Origin: Gnetum montanum | Taxonomy: Eukaryota; Streptophyta; Gnetopsida; Gnetales; Gnetaceae | DNA: 64,000 bases | Assembly: GCA_015680685.1 (NCBI GenBank) | Contig: MNCI01024072.1 | Span: 87,510-151,509, forward strand | Direction: 5' to 3' | Part shown: one piece after another, positions 31,481-42,524 of the stretch | Layout: each line of letters opens with the position of its first letter | How positions within the stretch are numbered: the stretch's first letter is position 1 | The notes under the pieces: model-generated | What the model was told of the DNA's origin: nothing | Database searches by the model: none | Seen by the model: the letters and a program-made list of their open reading frames with translations, nothing else | Translations under genes and position numbers: made by a program

Positions 31481-33060
31481 TTCATTGACTTTGGTCAAAC
31501 TTTCAAAATACAAGGAATTTTTTGATGAAACTAGGATCAACTGAAAGCTTAGAAGACCAAGAATAGTATGAAATCATGAGAAGAGGATGTTGAAGTTCAT
31601 AAATTTGGGAAAATGGAGAAAAATTGATTTAATGGATGAATGCAATGAAAGATTAAAGAATACTAAGTGGTTTACACAATGGAAAATATGAAATATAGGA
31701 TTATAGTGATGTCAAAGGTAAGTAACCTTAACTAATCAAGCTAAACGCTATGCAAGTGGTTCCTCCCCATAGCAAGCTCATGCCATTTTTGCCCTTGCAT
31801 AACCTCAACTAAGGGGTCTGTGGGTTCCATAGTCAATTTAATGATCATGACAAGGTAAGGACCAAGTTAAAAGAATCCACTTAAGAATCCCAACACATCA
31901 GATTAAGACATAGAGCATAACATAGAACCTAATAGTGGGGTGAATTATGGTAGCATGGATGGATGATAGAGAAGGTGGAATGGAGTTCAAAATTGAGGTC
32001 ATAAGAAGTCCCTTATGGAATTTGTGGTTAAAATGACCTCAGAAGTTCAATCCTCAGTCCAAATCAAAACCATCCACTTTCAGTGACTTCGCATCGCCAA
32101 TCTAAGACTAACCCACCTACTTGAGACACAAGAGTGCTTCCACAAAACAACTACTATTCCACAAAGAGGAGAGAGAGGAGTAGGAAGTGAGAGAGAGAGA
32201 GAGAGGACCTTAGTTAAAGGGAACCTTTAGGCATAGGTGCATGTATTTTGAGTTCCATAACTAGTGCTTGTAGCCCTGTTATTTATCCAAGGGATGCTTT
32301 GAATTCCCATAGCTTTTTTTGAAATGGGAACCACACCATGCAAGGACTTATTCATGTCAAAGGGGGTGCTTTGAATTCTCATAGTTTTTTTTGAATGGGA
32401 ACCACATTATGCAACGACGTTATTTTGACTTCCTTCAATGGTTGGTGTGGAATAGTAAGAAGTTTGTGAAAAACACTCAAGCACTTAAGTAAGAAGAACA
32501 AGATAAAGAGTATTGAGTCCCCTTAAAGTTACACCATTTACAAACCTTTGGATCCTTCCTGATTCTAGAACTACCAAGGCCATCGATTGATTAAAAGTTT
32601 CTTTAATGAAAAGGGACCTCAAATTCCCACAACAAGGAAAACCATAGAGTTCATTGGATGGGCAGATGACATGGACTCACTGTCTGCTCCATGAAAAATA
32701 AACCATGTCAAAGTCATCAAACATCAAAATTCAAAAATAGAAACTAGACATCGACAATCACACATTAATCAAAAACCATGATTAGTAAACAACAATAGTA
32801 GCATTGTGTCCTATGACAATAAAGTAGATTTATTAGCAAAAATGAGAAAATAACACACTAAGAAAAAGGGAAAAAAATAAAGTAAAATATATAAAAAAGT
32901 ATAAATAATCAAGAAAGTTAAAAGGTACTAAAAATGGTATAAAATTAGAAAAATTCGAGAATAAAAAATTTGTAAAAATAAAAAATTTGTAAAATCAAAA
33001 ATGTGAAAAAAAAGACATAAAAATTGATGGGCCATGATAATGGTCAGCATATATGGCCAT
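31481..33060. other. Non-coding spacer between pol and third ORF of element C
   Basis: No gene seen. It aligns in patches with B 8201-9430. A GAGAGA run lies at about 32161-32208. A small duplication is visible: the CTTTGAATTCCCATAG...GGGAACCACACCATGCAA block (32293-32345) recurs at 32368-32418. Just after the pol end the minus strand has ATCATGGGGGAGATGG (about 33055-33072). Confidence 0.6.
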
Positions 33061-34210
33061 CTCCCCCATGATTGAGTTGGAGGGAGGAGATTCAAAAAAT
33101 AAAATGTGGTTGTCCATCTATTGAGGCAGTAGTTACACTGGCCAGTCTTGGTTCTAGGAAAGGTTTGACTTGTTGGATATTGATCAACTGCTTTTTATTT
33201 GGGCTGTTAGGTTTGTAAATTATCATGGCCCCAAAGGGAAAGGTTTGATAAATTATATAAGGTCCCTCCCATAATGTTTGGAATTTTGTCTTTTAGGGTA
33301 CATGTGTGGGGTTCTAGTAAAGAACCTTATCTCCTACTTGAAGTTTTACTTTCCTGATTCTAAGGTCATGATGCTGCTTGTTAAATGCCTTATTCACCTC
33401 ATTCAAGGATAGGACCACTAAGTGATTTTTTTCTAACATGTTTAGATTGATCAATCTTTCATTTTGTGTTAAACTTAGGTCAAGGTTTAGATCACAAGCC
33501 ATTGAGAGTGTATGGAGCTCAAATTGAATCAAAAGCGTTGGAAGTTTCCCATACACTAACTCATAGGGAGAACATCCAATAGGAAGTTTCCAAGTTGAAA
33601 AATAAGCCTAAAGAGCATTGTTAAGTTTTGTACTCCAGTTCTTCCTATATTTGCTAATGGTTCACATTAGTATTTTTGTAACCTCTCGGTTGGTCACCTC
33701 TACTTGACCATTGGCTTGGGGATGGTAAGGTGTTGTTAATTTATGTTCTACCCCTAAGCATTGAATTAATTTCCTAAGTGTGGCACCTGTGAAATGAGTT
33801 CCATTATTAGAAATTAGTGAATGTGACACCCAAAATGTATTTATGATATTTTGTTGTATAAATTTAACAGCAGTGGATGATGTACAATCAGTAACGGTTG
33901 CTACTTCTGCCCATTTTGTGTAGTAGTCAACTGCTACTATAATATACACCTTCCTGATAGACATGGGTGTGATGGGACCCATGAAGTCAATGCCCCATAT
34001 GTTGAAAGGTTCTAGTGATTAAATCCACTATTGAGGACCTTTGATGTCATCAGTCATCCCCCTGTATTCTTGACAATGTTCACAAGACTTGATGAACTAG
34101 TGGGCATCCCTAAAGATTGTGCACCAATAGTATCTTGCCATTAAGATTTTTATGACCATGCATCTTCTTGCATAGTGGCTTCCACAAGGCTCTTCATAAG
34201 CATCCTAGAG
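33061..34210 (-). pseudogene. Integrase (element C), broken
   Basis: The core is open at 33982-33662: PITPMSIRKVYIIVAVDYYT (first Asp), SNNGTHFTGATLRKLIQCLG (second Asp changed to Asn) and PYHPQANGQVEVTNREVTKI with the catalytic Glu kept. The following 33556-33314 piece has LRIRKVKLQVGDKVLY, and about 33300-33130 encodes the C-terminal TKFQTLWEGPYIIHQTFP. The zinc-binding N-terminus is in broken frames at about 34050-34200. Compared with A (Asp kept, Glu lost), each copy has lost a different catalytic residue. Confidence 0.85.
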
Positions 34211-34880
34211 AATGTGCAATTGATTTTCATCAGGGAGACACCAACGGATCAGGCCATTGGCACACACCTTTTAAAGGTGTCCATTGATTTCAATGAAATA
34301 TTTGACCTAATGAAGAAATTGTTTCTTCTTCTTAAAATCCAAATCTTCTGGCATCTCTTGAGTGAGAAGATATTTGAGGATGCCATTATACCATATTGCT
34401 TTTTAAGGCATTTTTTCATTTATTGCTCTAGTAGAGAGGAGTTCATTTGGAAACTAATAAAAGAATAGGCTCTCCTCCTCTTTTTTATCCCATCTTAAGT
34501 GAGAGAGGTGGTCAGCGATCACATTCTTAGTTCCTTTTCGATCTACCAAAGTAAGATCAAGTTCTTGCAAGATCACAAGCCATTGTATAATATGAGGGCT
34601 CACCATTGGCTTATTCATGAGGAAGTGAATTGCATTGTGGTCTGTATGTATAAAGACTTTGTAACCTAGCACATAATGTCTAAACCTTTTTTAGCACGTA
34701 CACCACTACCATTAATTCCTTTTTTGTGGTGGTGTAGTTTAATTGTGCCCCCACAATGCTTCGACTCGCACAGTGGATATAATATGGACGTTTCTTATTG
34801 TCCATTTATGTGAGCACTACTTCCAAAGCATAGTTAGATGCATTTTTCATGATATAGAATGGTTTGGACCACTCTGGTGC
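34211..34880 (-). pseudogene. RNase H (element C), broken
   Basis: 34672-34454 has VFIHTDHNAIHFLMNKPMVS, ELDLTLVDRKGTKNVIADHL and SHLRWDKKEEES. Upstream, out of frame, the segment near 34700-34860 encodes the KELMVVVY region and the MTDASNY-like start. 34211-34450 is the linker to integrase with no clean frame. Confidence 0.8.
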
Positions 34881-35845
34881 TTGTAGGATTGGTGTTTCTA
34901 TGAGTTTCTCCTTTAATTGTTGGAATGCATGTTCACATTCCTTGGTGCAAATGAAAGGTGCATCCTTCTTTGTAAGTTCTACCAATGGCTTAAAAATCTT
35001 AGAGAAATTCTCAATAAATCACCAGTAGTAACTAGTGTGTCCAAGGAATGACATGACATCTTTTATGATCTTTGATTGGCGAGTTATTCCTTGGATGAAT
35101 TTTATCTTTTTGGGTCTACCTCAATCCCTTTTGTAAAATTTGGTGCCCTAGCATAATGCCTTCTTGGATCATGAGATGGTTCTTTTGCTAGTTGAGCCAT
35201 AGGTTTGTCTCTATGCATCTCTTCAGTACTTTCTCAAGTTAGTCTAAGGCTTGCTCAAATGTAGCTCCATAGTTGGAGAAGTCATCCATGAAGACTTCAA
35301 CACCACTACTGATTTATTGTTGAAAGATACTTAGGACCAAATTTTGAAATGTTGTAAGGGAATTACATAGGCCAAATGGCATCTTGCAGTATGCAAAAGT
35401 CCCTCATGGACTTATGAATGTTTTCTTGGCCTATTCTTCTAGTGTGATTTGGATTTAGTTATAGTCACTATGACCATCCAAGAAACTATAATAACAATGC
35501 CTAGATATGATATCTAATGCTTGATCTACAAATGGCAAAGAAAAATGATCCTTAAATGTTGCCATATTTAATAGCTTAAAGTTGATGCAAACCCACCATT
35601 TTCCACCCTTCTTCAGTACTACTATGAGTGGGCTAACCCACTCACTATCTACAATTGGATAGATGAACCCTGCCTTGAGGAGTTGTTTTATCTCCTCCTT
35701 GATGATTTATTTTAATTTGTGGATACCTTCTAGGCTTCATGGCTGGGTCAGTGTAGATGTAATGTTGGCATATCCTTAGATTGATTCCTGTTAGCTCTTG
35801 ATATGACCAAGCAAAGACTATTGACCATTTATTCACCACTTTCAA
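34881..35845 (-). pseudogene. Reverse transcriptase (element C), broken
   Basis: The frame is readable with stops: MATFKDHFSLPFVDQALD, YYSFLDGHSDYN (first catalytic Asp), GTFAYCKMPFGLCNSLTTFQ, GVEVFMDDFSNYGATFEQAL with the active-site FMDDF intact at about 35300-35280, and ETNLWLN*QKNHLMIQEGIM (stop in the middle). The N-terminal part 35845-35645 has VFAWSYQELTGINLRICQH, the usual entry to gypsy RT. The thumb region after 35200 is frame-broken. Confidence 0.85.
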
Positions 35846-36721
35846 AGATTTTTATTTTTATTCAGGAGCAAGTTTGGCATTAATGATGACTGGTTTACCA
35901 TTCTTTAAAAATGCATACTCCATACTAATTGGTAAATTTTTTAGTTCTAAAGGCTCTAGCTTGAAGTGATCAAGGATCTCCAACTCTCCCCAACAAGTAT
36001 CATCATCTTCATTAGAGATTTGGAAATGAACTTGTTCAATTTTGTTCATGCCTTCAACATATGCACATGTTAGACTCTCAGTTGGCTCCATGCATATTGT
36101 GCTGATATCTAAATCAACTATTAGCCACTGGGTGCCTTCCTATTTTGTGACTACTATGTACAGACACTGTTGAATATTAATCTCTTATGCACACTGATTG
36201 CATGCCTTAATATATGTGCTCTTTATGGACCAAATCTTTTGCATGAAATTGCACCCATCATTGATGTATGCAATGCATGGAATACAGTTCTTCTCAATCT
36301 TGCCTAGCTAGTTTTCCTTGGATATTTCTAGGGATAGGTTCCTTATTCCCATTCACACATCGACTGTGCTTAACCAAGCCCTTCCCATAATGATGGGGAA
36401 GTCACTTTTGCAATTTTCCACCTTGATTACCAGAAAATCAGTAGGATAGGACCACCCATAGACTATGGTTACAATGTTCTTTACTAATCCCAAAGGGACA
36501 GTAATCAACTGATATGCTAATTCTAAATGGATGTTGCTCTTCTTAAAAGGTGGTAGATTCCAGGCCTTGTACATATCATGGGAGATGAGCTTAACTCTAG
36601 AACTAGAGTCAAGAAGAGCTTTACATGGCTCTTGTCTAGCAATTTATAGATAGATGAGTGGACTTCCTAGATCAAATCTTTTTGTAGGAAGGATGATAAC
36701 CTTAATTTAATTAGAAATAAC
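35846..36721 (-). pseudogene. Protease and pre-RT linker (element C), broken
   Basis: 36720-36580 encodes SPLIYL and CKALLDSSSR (active-site D(S/T)G now DSS). 36574-36353 gives MYKAWNLPPFKKSNIHLELA, IVYGWSYPTDFLVIKVENC and FPIIMGRAWLSTVDV. 36091-35858 is the linker: MEPTESLTCAYVEGMN, WGELEILDHFKLEPLELKNL and MEYAFLKNGKPVIINAKLAP. The protease shares its whole pattern with element D. The loss of the catalytic triad and stops show it is dead. Confidence 0.8.
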
Positions 36722-39300
36722 ATGGGTTAACATTACAGTGTGAATTCTAGGTGGCACTTGGTTTGAAGGGCACTCAAAGGTATTTGATGTNGCCCTACAT
36801 CTCTAACACCCTCATCCTCTACATCAAATACCTTTGAGNTGATTAGCCAAAGTAGGTTGTGAGGGCTATAGAGGACTACCGGGCTAGAAGAAAGGTAATT
36901 TCCTTGATCAATTATCCAAACCACTTGGTTGAAAAAAATGGTTGTGAGTGTATAGCCTTTGTAGCATTTCATTGTTGTGGTTGTGGAGGAATTTCACCTT
37001 GCATGGATAGAGCAGGAGGTAACTGAGTTGAAGGTGGAGGTGTAGGTGCAGAGGTATGTAAAGGATGATAAAGATATAGATATGGATTTTCCCCTCGAGT
37101 AGATGGTGAATGTGTTTGGTGGTACTCAGGAGGGTAATAGTGATGCTAGAATGATGCATGACTCATAGAACTTCTAGGGGAAATAGGCTACTAAACATAG
37201 TACTCGTATGGATCTAGTTGCTTATAAGGATACTGCTGCCTTGGCGGTGGCATTCCTCATGAGTTTGGTTGATACCACTATTGGTATTGTTTGCACAGTT
37301 GTGAAGGAGTTCCACTTGGGTAGTAAGCTTATTGTTGCTGGTGGAACTACCTTGGACTGCCTTGAGAGTAAGGCAATCATGTTGGAGCTTGCCTATGTGC
37401 TAGGCATGGATTTAATGTGTACACTACAAACTCTTATAAGTGTAACACTATAGGGTAACATCTCTTTGGATGTTCATATTGATAGATGTCACATTTAGTT
37501 TCATCATTAGAATCAGACTCTAAAACTTCCTCTACTACCGTAGCTTTGCCCTTACCTCTTTGGTAGGCACGCTCAGCTTCTTTTCGCCTCTTACGATTAT
37601 GATCACTATTTTGCTCTTTGGATTCTTTGGCAATCTTTAAAGAGGTTTGGAACTTTTCATCCAAAAAGTCCCATAACTTTTCAACCTTGGTCGAAATGTT
37701 AAAAATATAATTTTGGATGGGCAAGGTCTTTCTATTTCCCACTTCATTAAGTGGTGACTCCTCCTCATCACAAAATTAAACCTCTCATTTTCTAATGGAA
37801 GGGTCTTTGTTATATTCTTTAGCACTTTCCCTCTTTTGTAGCACACCTTATTCTTTTGCTACTTGCTTAATTAACCTTTGGATTTGATGAGCTCTCATTT
37901 TAGACAATCTTCCTTGGGCATACACCCCAAGGGTTCTTCTTATTTTTTCTCTAAGCCCATCAATGATGTGGTGAAGTTGTTCCCTCTGAGAGTAACCATG
38001 GCCAAGGCATTAGTGTAGGAGTGAATAGTATTCACCCATAGTGGCATCCAAGGGTTCATGTGCTCCTTGTTTCTAGCCTTGGATTTTCCTTCTTAGATTA
38101 GACACTCTGAAGTACATTTGATATTTTTCATTGAATAGTTTTAACATGGTACTCCATCTTTGGATAGATTCTGATACCAACTTTTAGCTTTCTTAATGAC
38201 TATCCTTGGGAAAAGCTTGAGTTTCTACCACCCATTCTCTATGTTTTTTAAGGCATAGGCATCTTGAAAGGCTTGTAGATGTGTCTATGGATTAGAATTG
38301 TATCTCCCCTCAAATCTTGGGATATTGTTCATATCAAGGTGCTTAATCTGACTATCCTTCATATGCCTAGTCAGGATTTTCATTGCCTCTGCAATGTTGA
38401 GCATACTACGAGTCACCAATAAAGTTTCATCATCATCACTACGTTGATGATGCCAATGATGGTTTTGGCCACCCCTTTGATTTTGATGGCCTTCATAGTT
38501 ATTGTTATTTTGATGATCACCTTCATCATGGTTGTTTCGATGACGACTTCCATGAGAATCATTAGATGAAGAGGAATGTCCAGAATCAGATGAAGAGGAT
38601 GAAAAGGAAGATGGACCGCTACTACCACCGTAGTGTCTACCACCACTCTTATGCTTTTTATGATTACCATACTTAGATCCCTTATTGTTGTGATGTTTAC
38701 TCGAGTCCCTACCTTGGCTATCACTCTTTCCTAGCCCTAGTTTATGAATAGTTGATCACAAGGTTAGGTTCACACCCTTGTCATCAATAGGAGGGGGTGG
38801 AGAATCTTCCTGTTGAGAACGTTCCAAGGGAGGATCCTCATTGTCCTCTTAATCTAGTAGGAACAAGGGGTTAGTATAATGTTTCCCCTTTGTAGCCTCA
38901 TGGAGTTTCTCCTGACATTTATCTTGCTTATGTTATGTTTTAGTGGGATAGTAGTTCTAAGTGTCATATCCATCCACAATGTATTCTTCATGATTTGCTA
39001 TGCCCAACTTCTTAAGGGTTTTAAATAGCATTCTGGGCACAGATCTATCAAGGGGCAAGATGTTTCCCTCCATATCATGTCGTCACATTTGTTCATCCTG
39101 ATGTAGGATGAATATGAAATTTGGCACAAACTCGTCTGGATGACTGTATACCACCTTGCATTCTTGTGGGACCAGTGATTTAGGATCTTTAGGCTTGCGA
39201 GAAGAAGAAGAAATTTTGCAAAATAAAATGAAATTATCAGTGTGCTTTTATAATTTGTATGTATAGTGGAAATGATATTGACCTTTAGGTTCATACAATG
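36722..39300 (-). pseudogene. Gag (element C), broken
   Basis: 37742-37434 (102 residues) has RKTLPIQNYIFNISTKVEKL (D has KKTLPIQKYINDIATKVEKM), a basic tract and the zinc knuckle CDIYQYEHPKRC, where the second Cys has become Tyr. The C-terminal side (37159-36722) is Pro/Gln/Tyr-rich in A and D but frame-shifted here and contains two unknown bases. The capsid part (about 37850-38400) is decayed; 38724-38413 in a shifted frame covers the His/Asp-rich N-terminal half. Nothing open reaches the primer site. Confidence 0.75.
36773..36839. repeat. Perfect 18-bp inverted repeat bracketed by unknown bases
   Basis: CTCAAAGGTATTTGATGT at 36773-36790 and its exact reverse complement at 36821-36838, each followed by an n (36791, 36839). 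The other gag copies show no hairpin here. It looks like a gap-fill or assembly artefact in which the 47 bases between the n's were joined in the wrong orientation. Confidence 0.75.
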
Positions 39301-39350
39301 ATATTAGTAATGCTCACTTAGACCTAAATAGCACATGTTCCACAAACAAA

Positions 39351-39370
39351 AGTCCCCAACAACAGTGCCA
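39351..39370 (-). promoter_or_regulatory. Primer binding site (element C)
   Basis: The minus strand reads TGGCACTGTTGTTGGGGACT, one base from the LTR end. It differs from the tRNA-Asp-type site TGGCGCCGTTGCCGGGGACT only by deamination-type changes. Confidence 0.8.
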
Positions 39371-40161
39371 ATGATGAGTGGCAAGGTACCCCCTATGCCC
39401 AACCATACGAATCAGAAGCATTCATGCACAATCCGATCAAATTTTGTGGACTTTGTCATTTCTAGTGCACTAGCCCTTTAGAAAGTAAATCTAGCCTTAA
39501 GGTCAATTGTTGTCTTCCCAATTACACTTGTGACATTCGTTGGTATGGTTAAGTGTAATTGAGGCATTTGATTTTTATCATTTTTTATGTTTTATAGATC
39601 AATGATCAAATATGGATAAAAGTATTTTGATTAACTAATCTAAATTAACTAATTTACTAGAATTTAACTAATCCTAACATAAGTATCCGTTCACACTTTC
39701 TGTACATGTCTTGAACCCACGTATCCGCTATTGGATGACCAAGTGCTACAATACTAGGCATACCAAACAATAACGCTTCTGGGATTACCAAGCGAATACG
39801 TGTTATGCTCAAAGTGATCATACTTATGTATTTAATATATCTAGCTTAATAACCTCATTAACTTAATTGCTAGAAAATATTTGTGAAATAATTGATAAAA
39901 ATTAACAAATAATTGAAAACATTGAATACATAAATAAAATAGTTAATCTATCCAAAGTGCTGTAAGGTTTATCAGAAATCTTGTCTTTATTGTTGCACAC
40001 ACTATTGTGCTTAGGTACAACAATGCTCAAATAAATATCTGTACACTCAACAACTCCTGCTGTGGGCACTCAGGGAAAAAATTCTAACTTTCGAATGGAA
40101 AAATGCAAAAGCTTCACTGCTACTGAAATCTAGATTACCATAAATGTGGTTGGTAGGCATG

Positions 40162-40169
40162 TATTTATA
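40162..40169 (-). promoter_or_regulatory. TATA box, right (5') LTR of C
   Basis: TATAAATA on the minus strand, at the same place as in the left LTR; this is the copy that would have driven the genomic transcript. Confidence 0.7.
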
Positions 40170-40194
40170 GATGATGGATAGACACTATGTCGAT

Positions 40195-40290
40195 GGGGCC
40201 TTGTCAACAAGGGTGAGATGCATCGATGAGGCCTCATTGATGAGGCCTTTTCAACATGGTTGACTACATCAACAAGGCCTCGTCGACACA
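40195..40290. repeat. GAGGCCTC-centred palindrome cluster in U3 (right LTR)
   Basis: Words GTCGATGGGGCCTTGTC, ATCGATGAGGCCTCATTGATG (21 bases across, core GAGGCCTC) and CAACAAGGCCTCGTCGACAC. These are decayed copies of one CpG-rich palindrome. Confidence 0.85.
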
Positions 40291-40312
40291 GCTAACCGAT
40301 GATGACTCATCA

Positions 40313-40317
40313 ATCCT
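40313..40317. repeat. Target-site duplication of element C, right copy
   Basis: ATCCT, identical to 26924-26928; the minisatellite continues directly (ATCCTCTAGGATAAAGTG). Confidence 0.88.
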
Positions 40318-42524
40318 CTAGGATAAAGTGTTAATCTAATGGATCCTTTCGACTAACTATTTATCCAACAGACCCTCAAGATCAAGTTTTGGCATAAAGG
40401 TCCTTCAAGAATAATTGTTGGCCTAATCAACTCTTAGAATCAACCAGTGGCATAATGGATCTGTGGGAATAACTATTCACATACTGGTTCTTCGAGATTA
40501 AGTGTTGTAGTAAAAGATCATATGGAGTAAATATTGCCCTAATGAATCATTGGTATGAAGTGTTAGCCCAATGAACCCTTAGGACCAAGTGTCAGATGAA
40601 TGGACCCTTAAGACCAAGTTTTAGGGGAATGGATGCTCAAGATCAAGTGTTTGATAGATGAAGCTCCATGACCAAGTGTTAGTCCAACAGACACTGGAGA
40701 CCAAGTCTTCTCTAAATAGATCATCGAGACTAAGTATTGGAAAAATAGATCCTCAAGAAAAAGTGTTAGCCCAATGGGCCCTCAATACCATATTGGTTCT
40801 CCAAGTCCAAGTGTCAGTGTAATGGATCCTCAATATTAATTGATGGACTAAGAAATCCTCAAGATCAACCATTACACTAGAGGAACATCAAGATGAAGTG
40901 TTGGACCAATGGATCCTGAACTCCAAGTGTTAGACTAACAAATCCTTGAAAATATATAGTGTTCTAAAAAATCCTTGGAATTAAGTATTGGCATACTGAT
41001 CCTTTGGGATCAAGTATTGATCCAATAGATCCTTAAGACTAACTATTTACTCAATGGATCCTTGGGATGAAGTGTTGTTCCAACTGACCGTCATGACTAT
41101 GCATTGGCCTCACAAGTTCTTGGTGCCAAGTATTGATCCAATAGACCATTGAGACTAAGTGTTGGTCCAATGAACCCTCGAGACCAACTGGTTGACCTAA
41201 CACATCCTCAAATTAAGTGTTGGCCCAAAAAATCCTTGGGAATAAGTGCTTATTGAATAGACCCTAGAGACTAAGTATTATCCCTATGGTCTCTCAGGAC
41301 CAAGTTTTAGCCTAATGGTTTCTTGGAACTAGGTGTTGGCCAAATATACCATTATGACCAAGTGTTGGGCTACTTGTCTTCTAGGATCATGTGTTGATCC
41401 AATAGATCCTTGGGTCCTAGTGTTATCCCAATAGATCCTCAGGACCAAATGTTTGTCTAATGGAACCTTGAGACCAAGTATTGATCCAATAGATCCTTAG
41501 GATGATGTATTGTCCTAATGAGCCCTTGGGACAAAGTGTTGACCTAACAGACCCTTAGAATCAAGTGTTGGCCTATTAGTCATCTAGAACCAAGTATTGG
41601 CGTAATAGACCCTCAAGACCAAGTATTGGACTAATAACCCTTATGACCAAGTGTTTACCTAATAGACCCTTGGTATCAACCAGTGGTCTAACGGATCCTT
41701 AAGACCAAGTGTTGTTCTACTAGTTCTTCAAGACCAAGGGTTGGCCCGACTAATCCTTGACACCAATTGTTGACCTAACATGTCCTCTAGACCAAGTCTT
41801 AGTCCTAGAGGCTCTCTGAAGTAATTCTTGATCAAAAAGTAGTTTGGAACACTCTGTTGGTCCAATAGACTATTAGAAACAAGCATTGGATGAACAGACT
41901 ATTGGGACCAAGTGTTCATCCAATAGATCCTTATGACTGACTATTGGTCCAACAAGCCTTGGGATCATGTGTTAGCCCAACATATCCTTGAGACTAATTG
42001 TGGACATTATGGACCATCAGGACTAGGTGTTATCCTAATAGACCATCAAGACTAACTGTTGGTCTACTAGTCCTTGAGGATCAACTGTTCACCTAATGGA
42101 CCTTCAAGACGAAGTGCTAGCCTAATGACTCCTTAGGACTAAGTGTTAATCTACCAGCTCTCTAAGAATGAATGTTTGTCCAATGATTACTTATGATCAA
42201 GTGTTTTCTTAAGGAACTCTCTAGGCTAACCACTATTTTAATGAACCCTTGAGAACAAGTATGTTCTACTTGTCCTCTAGAAAAAAAGTGTTATCATAAT
42301 GGTACCTTGGAATGAAATGTTGAACTAAAAGACACTTAAGACCAACTGTTGGCCTAATTGACACTATGGATCAAGTGTTGGCCCAATAGATTTGCAACAA
42401 GTGTTGGCTTAATAGACTTTAAAGATTAACCAATGGTCTAACAGACACTCAAGATCAATTGTTGGCCTACTTGTCCTCTGGGACCTAGTATTGGTTCAAC
42501 CCGACCTAGTGTTGGCCTAGAAAA
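40318..42524. repeat. 29-bp minisatellite array, segment 2 (about 76 units)
   Basis: Same period and core words as segment 1 (GACCAAGTGTTGG, CCTAATGGATCCT). Restored to one array once element C is removed. It ends at the insert that starts at 42525. Confidence 0.92.

Larger units (their letters stand above)
26929..40312 (-). mobile_element. Complete Athila-like LTR retrotransposon C, nested in the 29-bp array
   Basis: A 13,384-bp element with two LTRs, minus strand. The order from the right is 5' LTR, primer site, gag, protease, RT, RNase H, integrase, long spacer with a TATA/palindrome block, third ORF, polypurine region, 3' LTR. It is flanked by the 5-bp duplication ATCCT and splits the minisatellite, which resumes in the same unit on the other side. 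Over about 300 aligned bases the two LTRs differ at about 22 sites, mostly transitions, so insertion is old. All coding frames are broken. Confidence 0.93.
39372..40312 (-). repeat. 5' LTR of element C (right LTR)
   Basis: 941 bp, TGATGAGTGGCAAGGTACC...GATGATGACTCATCA. The outer end is followed by the target duplication ATCCT. U3 palindromes are at 40195-40290 (for example ATCGATGAGGCCTCATTGATG in two parts, and AACAAGGCCTCGTCGAC). Confidence 0.93.
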
